From the NCBI GenBank assembly GCA_013397795.1, contig VZTJ01001142.1, positions 1,058,371-1,122,370 on the forward strand: 64,000 bases of DNA, in the 5' to 3' direction. The notes below the pieces were generated by a model. The model did no database searches. It was not told the origin of the DNA and worked only from the letters and a program-made list of their open reading frames with translations. The DNA is from Orthonyx spaldingii (lineage: Eukaryota > Chordata > Aves > Passeriformes > Orthonychidae). The stretch's first letter is position 1, and every line of letters begins with the position of its first letter. Position numbers and translations under genes: made by a program. Shown piece by piece: positions 12,317 through 25,600 of this stretch.

Positions 12317-13325
12317 AAAGTGCAGCACCACAGCATCTCATAGTGACCATTTCGTCTTTTACGTTACACATTTTCCATCATGACACAGCAGCTTTTCCAA
12401 ACAGTTGTATGCCAAGTGATTTTACTGATCAGGAGGAGTTCTACTCTCAGAGCTGATACTGTTAGCCAGAATACATACAGTAGCAAAACTCTACATCAGC
12501 CTTTTCAGAATTGTACCCAATTAAGCCAATCAATTTAAACATCTCAAAGAATGCCAGTTTAAAATACATCAGTTCAAAAGGTAGGACACCTGCTTATAAC
12601 TGCCTTGAACGAACAATTTTGACAAAAGTTCACTTAAGTGTCAGCATAACAGGTTAAAGCTACACAGAAGTGTGATTGGATGAATGCATCAAGACATCAC
12701 CATCACTGCAGAACCCATGGTACAGGTCTGAGCCAGCACTGTGTAATTTCTAGCCACTTAGATGCAAGAAATTAAAACTGACATGAATTTTCTTTATCAC
12801 TAAGTTCTATTTACTGGCTTTAGCAACAATGGAGTGAAAGTAAATTGATTCCTAGGTTTAATAAATCTTTTGAATTGGATATGATTGTGGTTTCAAATTC
12901 CTGCTTGTTTGGGATCCCTTTTGGCCTATATAGGTTTTCACACATTTAATAGGCAATGACATGTTTTAATTTCCTACATTATTTTAGGCTGTTTCCTTCA
13001 CACTTAAATAATTTACAGCCCAAAGCTGTTTAATGACTCATGTCACTAATTTCTTAATTTCCAAGTTAAATGGGCCTTCATGTTGCTACAAATAGCCCAT
13101 TTCCAAGAATCATTATCAAAACCAGAACAGTTTGTCCCCACTCTCCGCAGATAGCAGTAATCTGAGGCTTTCTTTTCAGCCTTGTTTCGATCTAATAGCT
13201 GGCCCATTTTGCTTTGGCTATTCCTGCTATTTAATTTTCCACCATTTTAAGCTGACATGTAATTTCAAGAAATTGCTCCGATTCTTCATTTGATAACTCT
13301 TGTTTCAAAAGTCTTATTTCAAAAT

Positions 13326-13351
13326 TCTGTAGGGTAGACTAACCCTACAGA
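13326..13351. repeat. Perfect 10-bp hairpin
   Basis: TCTGTAGGGT at 13326-13335 and ACCCTACAGA at 13342-13351 are exact reverse complements separated by a 6-base loop. A G-T wobble and an A-T pair extend the stem by two. Confidence 0.7.
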
Positions 13352-16300
13352 GTGCATGGAAAGTTATTTCATCAGAATTTTCTTGCTGGGTAAAGAAATT
13401 ACTTCAGCACAGTTTAAGAAGTATGTTATTCTTCTGTTACTCAGCTCAAACAGTAAATTTCTCTGTAAAGGGTTGTCTTGAAATTTCACAAAATATCCCT
13501 GCTCAGTGTGCTGTCAAATCCATGTCTAATATACAGCTGTGGCTGAAATGGGTGAGACCATGGCTTAAAGTCCTGTTCAGTGTGAGGGAGTCTTAGGAAA
13601 ATAAACTGTCTGAGCTGACCTGAGGTACAAGTGTCTGATCACCAGTTGTTTGTGTATCCCTATTCAGTTGCCAGATCACAAAAGATGCAACAAGCAGTCC
13701 CAACAACGGTTTTATCCTGCAGAGCCTTACGGAGCAAGCGGGAACAGCCCTTGCTTTTAGTGTTAGCAAACACTTCATTAAAACAGGAAAACTGGCGTTT
13801 GGGGCAGTTTGAGGTCGAAGCACTTGAAACACAAGCCTGCTGAGAGTCAAGGGCAGCCAAGCTTCTGACAAAAGACACTGTATATGAGATGCCCAGTCTG
13901 TTGGTCATTAGAAAATTACCACAGCAGATCGGTGCTTTCACCTTCTCCCATGGGCTTGCACCCCTTTGAGAAGACTCAGAATGATGCTTTCAGCCTTTTT
14001 TGTCACCCAGAGTTTCTCAGAAGACTGACAGTTATAAAGAACAATGTTTTTTTTCAAGTAATTGGAGGCCAATTCTGGAAACTTAATCCAGAATGCATAC
14101 TTGAAGGCGTTTTTCCCTCCTCACAAGCAGAACCATCCTTCCCAATGTGTTTTAACAGTGTATTTCTACTTCTAGACAGAAACTGGAAAAGGGAAACATC
14201 TACAATTTATTCACCAGGAGAAAGTGCTGGTTGAGTCTGTTCTTTTCTCCATATGAACCATAGAATTGCATAGTCAACTTTCTCAAATTTAAGTCTTAAA
14301 ATAAAGTCCATTCAACTATGTAGAAGAATGGCTGGAGTGGCTGAGAATACTGGATTGTTTCTATTTTACTGCTGACTGATTTAGCAGTTCCTGGTTATAA
14401 GTCTTGTGTGAATGATCTATCTTCCTTATATTAGGGTTTAGAAAAGCATCTTTTCTGTTGTCTGTTGAAAAACAGACTTTTCTGAAAGATTAAGTGAAAG
14501 CATACGCCTTCCAAGCTTTCCTCTCTTATTGATTTTAATACAATATTTTCTTCATACTAAGATGTGACTTACATGTTTTCCTTGGCTCTAAAACTTTATT
14601 TTCTAACTGAGTCCATAAGACAAAGCATAAGCAAAAGGATATTTTTCCATAATAACAATAATTTTAAAAAATAGAAATAAAAAGATGGAGCCAAAAGGTG
14701 GGGTCGGTGCTAACCTCCCTTTTCTTGAATCAGCAGTTCTTTTCCAAAAAGACATAAGGGAATATATGTTCAAATATAATTCTGTTGAATTTTTTTCTTT
14801 TTCCCATAAACAATACAGAATACAAAAGGTATCTATCTAACAATTATAATTTTTTGGGGGAAACTCTGGTTCTACACCAACATTATCATCCACTTTCTTG
14901 GAATCTGAAATAATTAATGTAAGCAGCTGAGAACTTTTCCAACTCATTTATATATTATTCACTAGAATGGTTGAACTGAAACTTTTTCTCATGCCAGAGC
15001 CTGTAAAACAGGCAGTTTAACAGAATCACTCAGAGGCAGCATTAACACCACATTTCAAACTACTAAATGTGACATATGTACCCATTAACACCCATTCCAA
15101 GTAGAGAACATTTCATCTCATCGAGGGAACTACCAGCAGATAAATAGGATTAGCAGATGAAAATGGAATTAAAAAACAATAGCTGTGTATAATAGGAAAA
15201 TCTGTGCCGTATTTCAGAGAATGCAGCTCAGAGTTGTAAACTTTCATTTCCTATTTCCATTCTTCATAGTTCAATGGCTGGACAGCCCAGACATCATTGG
15301 TATTGCAATCCTTAGAAAGTGCCAAGCACCCGATAAACTGTGTAAAGAGTTTACAGAAAAAGGGTTGGAGGGGGTGAAGGGATATCTCCTTTCTCCCAGA
15401 GAGAGGCCAAATGAAGGTGGGTAATGACCTTCAGTTAAGTTTTGTCTCTTCCATCTGCTGAGGCCTGAAGAGTTTTTTCCCTAAAAACGTAAGGCTTTAA
15501 GCATCGTACATAATTGACAGAAAGACCTTTGCCTATGGCAAGTATTTAAAAAGTTTTCTAAGTTTTCTAGAGTTTCTAAAAGTTACTTATTAGGTTAGTT
15601 GTTATTTGAAGTTTTTTTGTTTGTTAGGTTTTTTTTTGGGGGGTGGGGGGGAACACGCAATAATTTAAGATCCAGGAAATAATTTGAGAAAACAAAGGGC
15701 GAGGAAGCAATGAAATAAAGCTCTTCCATACTCTGGATACTTAATATTCAAATTATGGAAATTGCCTTCACCTGAGTTCCTATTCAGATAAACGTTGTAG
15801 ATTTCAGTAAAGCAAGACTACACCTTGTGGCTTCAGGTACCTGTGTGATACCAGACGAGAATATCAAATATTTGGAGCCAAGTGAATCCATATGAAGCTG
15901 TTCAAATTCTACAGACCAAAGCACTTCCTGCCAGAACGTCAAAAACTGAGGACTAAAGCATTTTCTAGCACAGGCAGCTGTAAGCAGAAGCTCTGTAACT
16001 CAGAATTGGCCTGCCCTAATACCATAATTTAAAGTAAAATTAAAACTAAACATAATGCAATAGTTGCTTGATCTTTATGTGGATATGAACTCAATTGACC
16101 AAGCAAGGTGGAAATTGTTCTGACACCTTCAGGACTTCACAGACCTTATGTAGACTGGTAAGACTAGAAGAAGAACACAACCGTGAACTCTGACTTTCTT
16201 GTCAACGTTGCTAACACAAGGTTTGCATGTATTCAAAGAGAAAGGGTGAGACTGCCAGTGAGGGTGCAGACTAGTTGCTTGAACATAAGAGCATGGAACA

Positions 16301-19144
16301 AGTTCTATATCTCCACACAGAGTACAAATATAACCATAGTTATACTAACTCTCAGGAAATACACTGCCTGGCAGCAGGCATTGCCGCATCATCAGAACTT
16401 CAAAGTTTGCTATATAACCAGGAGACACTTAGAGGTCTAGATGTATCTTTAAAAATACAGACATGTAGGAAATGTGGGTGTCTCACAAGTTATGGGATGA
16501 TCTCTGTATCCAGATTCTGAATTTGTCATGAAACCAGCTGTAAATCTATTTGTGGATTTCATTTCTTGTCACAAACTGACACTGTGGTTCATTACTTTCA
16601 TAGAGCAGACGAGGAAAAAAAAAAAAACAAACCATTAAACTTCAGAATTTTCAAAATCCAGTAATGAATCTAAACTTGGATCCATTATAACCATTCACCA
16701 AGTGATCTTATGGAAAAAAAAACCATCTATATGGAAAATTATGTGAATTAGTGAAAACAGTAGAAAAACTAAAAATACAGCACAATGAATGTGTAATCAG
16801 GATACAGTTATTTCAAAAGAAACAGCTATATGTTGATTATAAATAGATGAAGCAAAACTTCTAATCCATTTCTTATGAAGCTTAATTCAAGCTTTTCCAG
16901 ATTGAACTGAATTCTGTGTTCTTACTGGTTTTAGAAATCCACCAGTAAAGATACAAGAAATTACTTCAGATGCTAGCTTTTACAGCAAAGTCAAGAAAAA
17001 CAGAGGTCCAGATATGAAAGATCCTTTCAGGCCACATATGTTATGATGGAAATATATGCTACACTAAGCAAATTCGTGCCTAAGGGAAGGACTGGAGATG
17101 CTTTTCTGTGCTGGCACGATACTGTTATACTGTTTTGGCTTCAGTGGCTTTTGCAGCTGTGTTGATCTCCCATTTGTGCTCACCTGTGAGGCATTTGTCA
17201 TGTTATGCCAAAAAAAACCCCAAAAAACAACAACAAAACAACCAAATCTAAAGGAACCCTCAGAATTCCAAACAGAAAACACTGGGAAACACAGGTCATG
17301 CAAACACCATGAGAATTGAGGTTATGAATTAGTTCAGGACGGGCAGGAGGGAGCCACAATTCAGGCAGTTGAATACAGGGCAACTGGCAATAATACCCTA
17401 TGATGGAGAGTCTGACCTCTTGTCTCTGAAATCCCACTCTTGTCCAGCATTTCTCAGCAGCATTTTGCTGACATGTCAACCACAGGCTTAGGAATTCACT
17501 CACAGCACCACCAGCTGAAAGTGATAGAGCCACCACTGCACACAGCCACCCCAGCTGGCTGTCTCTGGAAAAACATGAGTGCCTTTCCTCCAGGTGAGAT
17601 GCTGAGAGTATCTGCTAATAACACTATGTTTTTAAAATTTATTCCTTTGTATTTACATCCAAGAAGGCAGCCTATGATTGATGTAAAAAATCATGGAATA
17701 GAAGTAAAGAATAATTTTGTCTGAAAACAACACAGACTGACAGATTCCACTCCTGGCTGTGGGCAGTAGTGAAACAAAGGAGACTAATAGAGTTTAAAAG
17801 ATAAAAAAGGTATGTGACAGCTTGCTTTACCAGTGAAGAATCACTGTGGAGAGTAAGAGTTCTGTCTTAACGTTTGCTCAGGGATTGATGATATAAGAAT
17901 TGCTTCATTCATTGCTTCTAGTTCAAATTACTCACCTGTTTTTGCATTATGTTTAAGGAGTTACACTCAGCTTCCTGGTCCCACATCAGGCAGCATGCAG
18001 CAGTCTTCACCAAAAATATTATTCAGTTAGTCAGGCATAAAAAATATTGATTGCTAGTTTAAAGCAAGACACTGTTGGGGCTCTGGCTCTTATTAAATTT
18101 CCAGTTAGATACTTGACTAATTTATTTTTTAAATAAGAATCTCTCTTAACTGCTTACTTAGGAGTTTCACAGTTCATCAAAATAACATAAAACCTCATTA
18201 AGTCTTCATAAAAAAATAACTTGCCAAACCAGTGTCTTCAGTATATATGCTCATAGGTTGAAATAGATGAAACATGACAATAGCAGGACATTTAACAAAA
18301 AAATCCCCAAATTATTAATATTCCCAGACAATTGTGTTATTCAATATAAGAATAACTACTCTATTGTTCCTGTATTAATTACTATGTGTAATGTCACTGT
18401 GTCCTTTTTCGTTTATATTTCTCAACTTGCTAAATGCCAAATACTGGATGATTTGTTCCTGTCGTGCAGTAATGTCCAAAACACAAAATAAGACAATCTG
18501 AAGTAAAACTAACATATCCTATACTAACACCAAATGGTCTTAAATTAGATTAAGGCATCTGCCATCAAAATATGTTCATTAAAATTCTGTGCATGCAATA
18601 AGAGAGATCCAGATGGGTAGGAGCAGTTGAGAAATATAATGCACAGCTGTGTTATGTCTGAAGAGGGGTGGGGCTCTATTCTCTGTGACTGTAGATTGTG
18701 TGCTTCCACATCTTTGCAAACTCCTCTCCTCAAAATCACCAAATGCAAAGAACGTTTCACAAGGAATATGAGGAAGGCCCACTGGGGCTTTCATTTTTAC
18801 AAGATTATCATATGAAATGTTTCGGATGAATAACTGGTTTTCTGTCACTTTAATCAGAAAAGCAGTGTTAATAATTTTATCCCTTTCTTTTTTTTTCCTT
18901 CAGGCTGTTGATTTGAACTATTAACATGACTGGAGAAAAAATTATGGTGGTGTACTATTTGGTTTAGAACACCTTATTCTATGTGAAAACAAACCTCATC
19001 TGCAAAAAATGATAATTTGAATGTAAAATATAAATGTGAAAGTGTTTGCAGAATGTGATTTTGATAAATATATTTTTTTCTTAATGTCAGTGGTACTGAT
19101 ATCTTACAAGTGTTTTAGTAACCCATTGTTCCTGCCCTGTACAG

Positions 19145-19286
19145 CAAGGTCCACTAATCACCGACCTGCAGAAAGCTCTGTCTCCACTGGCTCATCAGCC
19201 AGTAGTTTTGGCAGTGGATACAGCATGGATAGTGAAGGCAGCAGCAGTGCCACAGGAGAGAATAATCTATTTCCCATCCCAAGAAT
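19145..19286 (+). CDS. PCLO: Piccolo exon: Ser/Gly-rich linker
   Basis: A 142-bp exon. The codon split with the previous exon (A then CA) gives Thr, so the protein reads QPTRSTNHRPAESSVSTGSS across the junction; the mammalian form as I recall it has TKPPNHRPAESS. The exon continues with a Ser/Gly-rich stretch (SFGSGYSMDSEGSS) and ends NNLFPIPR plus two bases of Ile. The acceptor is ccctgtacag and the donor is gtaagg at 19287, a good match to consensus. The segment is a flexible linker between C2A and C2B. No catalytic or binding motif is visible. Confidence 0.94.
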
Positions 19287-22200
19287 GTAAGGCTTTTCCT
19301 TTAATGTACTGTATCCTCCATGCACAATTTATAGCACTTTCACTTGCCAGTCATCTTCTTATGTAGTTTCCTGTGCAGACTTGAGTTATGCAGTAGAATA
19401 TCAGCTAACTGGGGAGAATTCTCCAGAACTCATACTTTTATTCTGCTTTGTTGAACACTGAATTTTTAATAACCAACCAAATCTCTGCCTCAACCTCATG
19501 AATTTCTTCCTGTCACATAGGAGACATGCTAGTGTCAGCCTTTGATGAAAGTGTGTAGAGGTGGGCTTGGCTTATGTTTTAAAAGTACAACTGCTGTAGG
19601 GTTGAGAAAGCTTAGTGTAAGTTTTCAGATTTTCCTCCTTCTATAAAGAGGTGTTACTAGTGCAAGTGCAATTCATACTCTGGATATAGCCCAACTTTTC
19701 CCAAGTTTTTAGGAGTTTCAGTAGAATTTCTCAGTTCTTGGTTGGAAAAAGATTTTTGGTACAGAGTCCCTGTAGGAATTATCTAGCTACTATCAGTGTA
19801 ATGATCCTACAAAATTATTTAATTTTCAAAATCTTTTACCCAGTTAAGTACTCCACAGAGAAAAGTTTTGCCAGGATTTTTTTACCTCCTCTGTCAGCAT
19901 GCACTGTCATTTAGCAATTTCATTTATAGTCCCTAATAGGACAAAGTAACTTCTGATCCACTTAATGATTCTGTCCTGAAAAATCTTATAGGTTGATGGT
20001 TCTCAAAATATTAGTTGGTGGTCATTGTTCTTTCATTGTCTACAACAGTTGTTCAATATTTTTCTCTGGAACACAAGATTTTTTGCTTTTCCCTTGAAGT
20101 TGTGAACGATTAGTCACAAAAGATTTAAGTTTCCTAGGAAAATGTGAATGAAGTAAAAATTCTCTAGAACTGTGATATTTCTGAATATTTATCATTTTCG
20201 AAAACAAAGCCCAATGGTATTTGTCTACAGCTTGTTAGCAACTAAAGGGAAAATAGAGATAAATCTAAGACCTCAATCTCACCTTCAGATTCTAGGAGGA
20301 TTATGTGAGCTCAGGTTGTAGGCTACCAATTGTTTGACTTTCATTGGACTTTTCACTTATGTTGTTCTAGGCTAAAAGGGGGGAAAAAAGACATGATCTT
20401 TAATAGTCTTTGACAACTTCAAAAGAAATAGAAAAATATTGGGTTGTCATTCCTAGTGCTAAAAGCAAAGATGCATAAAATCTTTGAGTACGGAAACACA
20501 AGATGGAGCTCTCAACAGAAATTTTCAGTTCACATATGCCAAATTTGAGTTCAAATAACACCATTTACTGTGTGTTGACGAGCAATACAACAGCACCTAC
20601 AGTTACTTGCTATTTGGCTGACAGACTCATTGGTCTCTTAAGCCTGCAATCAGCCCCACTTGTACTGAAAAGCAGGAGGAAGTCTCCACAGCTTCAGATT
20701 TTCTCTTATAGCAATTTGTTCTTATGAATTATACTTAATTAAATAAAATATATGCAGGTCTCTTATTTTTTCCTAAGGCTACACCAATTTTTTTTATTAC
20801 GGCATTTCAAAGTAAATTATTTATATGCCGATATTAGACAGTCTTTATAATTACACAGGAAAGTTATACAGACAGGACTCTCCTCATTTTTCATGTTAGC
20901 CTCCATGGTTTTATATAGCAATATAATGAAAATGAATGACAAAATAACTGTTTACCATCAGATCATTCATGGAGAGAATGTTTAAAATGGATAACTGTTT
21001 CCATTTTGAATTCTGTATAAAAATTCTTATTTATCTGAATATATGTATGATTGAAATTCTACTCAACATCTGCATTCACACTGGCTTGATAATAACTTCA
21101 GGGACTCTGACTTGTACTGTAATTCAGCATATCCATAAGACCACAGTTCACAATTTGGATGTGAAGTATTAAATATTTTTAAGTATCTTGGCATTTTAAA
21201 ACCTTTTTGGTTATAAGCTCCCTGCTTAGACTAAGTTTCTGGTCTATCAATAGAAATTGTTGGATATGCTGAATTTTAAACTCTTTATTTTAGTCCAAGT
21301 GCTTTTAACCACAGGAACAATTAGTCCTGAAGCAAAATAAAATAATTAAATAGTGATGCCATGGGAATTGTTTGATGAGGTAACTAATTAGAATACTTGC
21401 CAATATTAAGTGGCTACAACTATCAAGGGAAATTAATAATTATATACAGTTACATGCATCTGAATATCTCTTGTAAAGTCTTTCTATTCTGGATTTTTTT
21501 AAAAAGACTCTTATTATTCAATTGTAATATTCCTGAAAGCTACTCATGTTCTTATCTCAGATAAAGACCAGATTCTCTATGCCTTTGTGTTGTGTAACCC
21601 TTTATAGCAGTACAATATCTGTAAAATTAAATTAAATTTGAATGCAAAGGTGAAAAGCAACTGAATGATGTAAAAGTAATATAACCCTTGTGACAAATAA
21701 TTCTTGTATCATATTTGTAATAATTTATGATACATTACCTACAGAAGAAGAAAATAATAGCTTTCAGTTAAAATTGAATATAAAATCGCTTTAAAAACGG
21801 TGATTTTATCCTAATTTTTCAGTTCCCCATGAATTTAGACAACTTCAGACACGAAGCTGGCTCACAGGTAGCAAAGAACAGTGCTGACCCTTTAACCCCC
21901 AAAGAATCACATGCAACTGAAGATAAAGCCTTATAGTCTCTATTACAGCATTCAGAGTCTTAGGAGAAAAAGAAAACCAGAAGTACAAACGTTTGACAGT
22001 GATTGTAATCATGCCTTTGAGCTTGCAACAAGTATGTTTAAAGATAGTTTATATTTTATCTATTGCCTAAAAATAGACATCATGATTCTAATGCAGGCTC
22101 TTTGTACATAAAATGCAGGAAAATAGGGAACTCAAGAGCATGATTTATTCCACTGAACTTCAAGATTAATGTTAAGTCTTCAGGCTTGATTCTTATGCTG

Positions 22201-22574
22201 AATCTAAACTGTAAAGTAAAGCAATCATTAAAAGAAGATCATGACCACAAGTATGCCTTACCTTTGAAGTAATGGTATTGTAGACCAAACACCAATTTTT
22301 GTGACTGCTTATTATATATTTCACTGTTGACTATAACAAGATGAAGTGAGAAGATATGCAGCCCCCGACTGATGTGGGGCAGGTAGCAGACAGCACCTGA
22401 TGGACCCATTCTGTAAGAATGTACAGGCTTAGCAAGATGTGATTGCAGCTGATTTCAAAAGAGAAAAAAATAATATTCTTAAAAGAATCAAGCCTTGTTG
22501 GCTTAGGTGTGTCATTGTTTTAGCCCTCATCTCTATATGCTTTTATTGACAACAACCGCCATGTCTTTTAACAG
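19287..22574 (+). other. PCLO: PCLO intron, 3.3 kb
   Basis: AT-rich intron, donor gtaagg, acceptor ttttaacag. No mobile element, RNA gene or tandem repeat recognised. Short frames up to 74 codons are unremarkable. Confidence 0.85.
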
Positions 22575-22642
22575 AGGGAAGATGAGCCAGAATGGACAAG
22601 AACCAGTAAAGCAGTCGGGAGTGGGAGCAACGGATTCAGAAG
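22575..22642 (+). CDS. PCLO: Piccolo exon: short linker before C2B
   Basis: A 68-bp exon too short to stand out on its own. Two bases from the previous exon plus its first A give Ile, then GKMSQNGQEPVKQSGVGATD, SE and one base of Gly. The mammalian protein has IGKMGQNGQEPVKQ here, so the match is specific. The bird version appears about two residues shorter near its end than the mammalian linker I recall. Acceptor ttttaacag at 22566-22574, donor gtaaaa at 22643. The exon is part of the segment that leads into C2B. Confidence 0.92.
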
Positions 22643-25600
22643 GTAAAAAGAAACACAAACAGCTCTACAGTGGTACCCCATGTTTGTAGGAAGGATATGC
22701 CTATTTCTTTTACTTGTTATGCTATGAAAAATTAGTCTATGCTCTCTTTGTATTGTAGATTAGAAACCTGACCTTCGTTTTCTCTGGGGGCCCTTTACAG
22801 AGAACACCAATGTAATGAGTCTTCAGTTTAAACGCAAATGGTGTCTTACCTGTTTATTTAAAGTAATTAAATAGTTAGATTACAATGAATAATACATAAT
22901 AATATCTGTCTTCTGATGTTCATTGCTTTTCAAATAAAAAATACAAAGTATGGAGCTGACTCAATACTCATTGGATCAGAAGAAAATATCTAATGCCTGT
23001 CAGGCTCTATTTTTGTAACATTTCAGAATATTTACTTCATAAAGCAATTATTAATGTTAGTGTTTACATAAAGCATTAATTTTAAATAAAATTATTATCT
23101 GAGCAGGTTTGACTGCTGCACTTAATGCAGATGCACTGTAAGGAAACCTTTATTGGATTGGGAAATCCTGAATTATTTTTTTTGGTATTAATGTGGTGCT
23201 GACAAAGAAGGAGACATTGTAATATTGGAGTTGGAAAGTGCGTGAGAATGACTTCCAAAATTTCATAGGGAATGTGACTATTTTATTCATGTGTAAAGAT
23301 GGACAACCACATGAAAATGAAGAGTGTTTTGTACTCAAGGACACATTACGAAAATTTCATTTCCCTTTACATATAAGGTATTTTCTTTCAAGTGTAAGTT
23401 TATGTTGACCTCAAACATAAAATTTAATTATCGTGACTTTCATTTTATTATTAAAGAAGACCTTTATCATTTCGATGTACTTCAATGTAGCTTTGAGATA
23501 TTAATTAATTTATAAGTTGAAATTTATACATATAATTTACAAATTGATCTTAAGTTCAGTCATTTTAAAAAATCAACATTTTTCAGGTTTCTAGAATTTC
23601 TATACATGGGGTAATAATTGCTATTTCCATATTTGAGGTAAAAGCAGTCTAAAGTTCCACAGAGTTGAAAAGATCAAATTAGAATTTACCAGTATATCTG
23701 TAAAGTTCTGTTTTCCAAAGCAAGAATCCTTAGCTGTGTATATGCATTTTACTAAATATTTCCATACATAGTACTCATCATACAAAAATACTTAATAATC
23801 AGCCTTATCAAATACCAAGTACTTTGATAATCTTCTTATCAAACTTCAATTTCTCAATGGTACATTTAAGCATTTGAAAAAAATCTTTTTTAAAAGAGAA
23901 ATGGTGGGATGAAAATGGGTAGTTGGGAATTTTTCATTTTTATTTTGTCATGATGAGTTTTATACAGAATTATAGTTGTAAAAAAAAAAAAACTATTCAT
24001 AATTTTGTTCATCATTAGCTGCCTATTAGGTTATGTGTTGGATCTGAAATTTCAGAGCCTACAAATACAAAATATTTTCTTTGCTTATTTGTATTATTAA
24101 TTAACTCCAAAACCCAAACAAAAAACCAAACAATACCCAAAACACCTTTTGAAACATTCTGAAATATGTGTATAACATTTGGTCACTGAAATTACCTTTC
24201 CGAAGTTCTGTTTCTTGTCTTCAAAATTTGCAAATTACTGAAGAGCTGCAATTCCATAATTTTCACTTATGATGAAATTCACCTCTGCTACCTCGGGAAC
24301 TCTAAGTGTTCCAACTCCTAGTCTGATAAAATGAGTGATTCTTGTGGACTGTTCTTTGCCATTCAGAAAAGCCAGTGCAGCCATCCTGGATTTTAGTGTC
24401 TGATTTCTAGCTCACTAAGAGGGGAAAGGTCAATCTCAAAGGATAAATTAAACTAAAAGCTGGAAAACAACTCAAAGAATTTCAGTTTCAGCATGTAAAT
24501 ATAATTATCTTTCGGGGAAGTAGTTCAGAATTTAGAGGAACTCAAGATTAACTGAAAATCACTTAAGTATCACAGATTTATTGTGGGGTCCTTGCTCTAG
24601 ATGAATAAAAGTAAATGAAAATATTAAAATAATACCTCTTCTGTAGTTCACTTATCTGTGTTGTGGACCAGATGGGCTCTGCACTTAAGTGGAAGCAAAT
24701 ATTCATTCCCATTTTTCATTAACTGTAGAGAGCTCCCATAGCTGACATTTCTGCTCTTACTTGCAAATAACGACTTAGTGTTACATTTAAAACCTTTTAA
24801 TACTGGTACTCTTTTTTTCACATTTTCAAATATTCTTAAGGGCATAACTTCTGTAGAAAGTAGCCAGTGTGTTGGTCTCTTTAAAATGGTGCAGAATAAA
24901 TTTAGTTGCTTGAACATCCAGATTTGCTGCTACGTGAAATATTTTAGTCATTCACACAGGCCTGACAAATATGGCAGGGGACTTAGAGGATTTTTAAGAG
25001 TAGGCAAAGCAAAGTAGGACCCTCAAATGTCAATGCAAACTGGTTTCTAGGCAGCCAAATCAAAACTGTAGCAACAGGGATTGAGTTCAGCTCATGGGGA
25101 TATGACAGCAAAATTTAGGCATTTACGTAAGTGGAATCACCAGGGAAAAAATGCTCCTTTTGCAATTGTTTGCCCATTTGTGTTAATGTTTTGCTGGGAA
25201 CAGCTTTTGTGCTATTAACATGTATTAGTATAGTTATAAGTAAACACTGAAAAACAGTACTATTTACTTTGCTGACACAACCAAATGGTCAATATAAACA
25301 ACTGTGATTATGGCTATGATAATCTTTGTTTCTCTGAATATATGATCTTGTCATATTCTGTATTTTTGTACTACTTAATAATATAAAAAAAAAAAATCAG
25401 AGTTTTGTCCTTGGACGCTGTATTAGTTATTTTTATGATATGCATTGTTGCATGCTGTCTTGCTCTGGGCATTCCACCCTGAGCAGATGAAATACTTCAT
25501 CTTTCAGTAAATCTTATTATACATGTTGTGATCTTCATTAAGTTATGCAAGCCAATTTCTGTATTTGTTTCAGAAAGTGCAATATACCTTGTTCAAAGAT

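Larger units (their letters stand above)
6591..19144 (+). other. PCLO: PCLO intron, 12.6 kb
   Basis: The long form removes this intron (donor gtaaaa, acceptor cctgccctgtacag). Beyond the possible short-isoform 3' UTR it is AT-rich, with small low-complexity tracts: TTTA repeats near 6783-6804, a CA-rich stretch at 9020-9063, a G-quadruplex motif at 12289-12316, a perfect hairpin at 13326-13351, a more GC-rich block at 13540-14240, and a T/G run near 15611-15651. No transposable element is recognisable. Many 60-116 codon frames occur on both strands; none has a family signature. Confidence 0.85.

Noticed and set aside
13884..14234. 116-codon plus-strand frame as a small gene or unannotated PCLO exon.
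   Set aside because: No recognisable domain, and no matching piece of Piccolo is missing between the flanking exons: 6590 joins 19145 with a correct split codon.
14258..14275. CATAGAATTGCATAGTC resembling the complement of a CR1 terminus.
   Set aside because: Too short and no adjoining CR1 body on either side.
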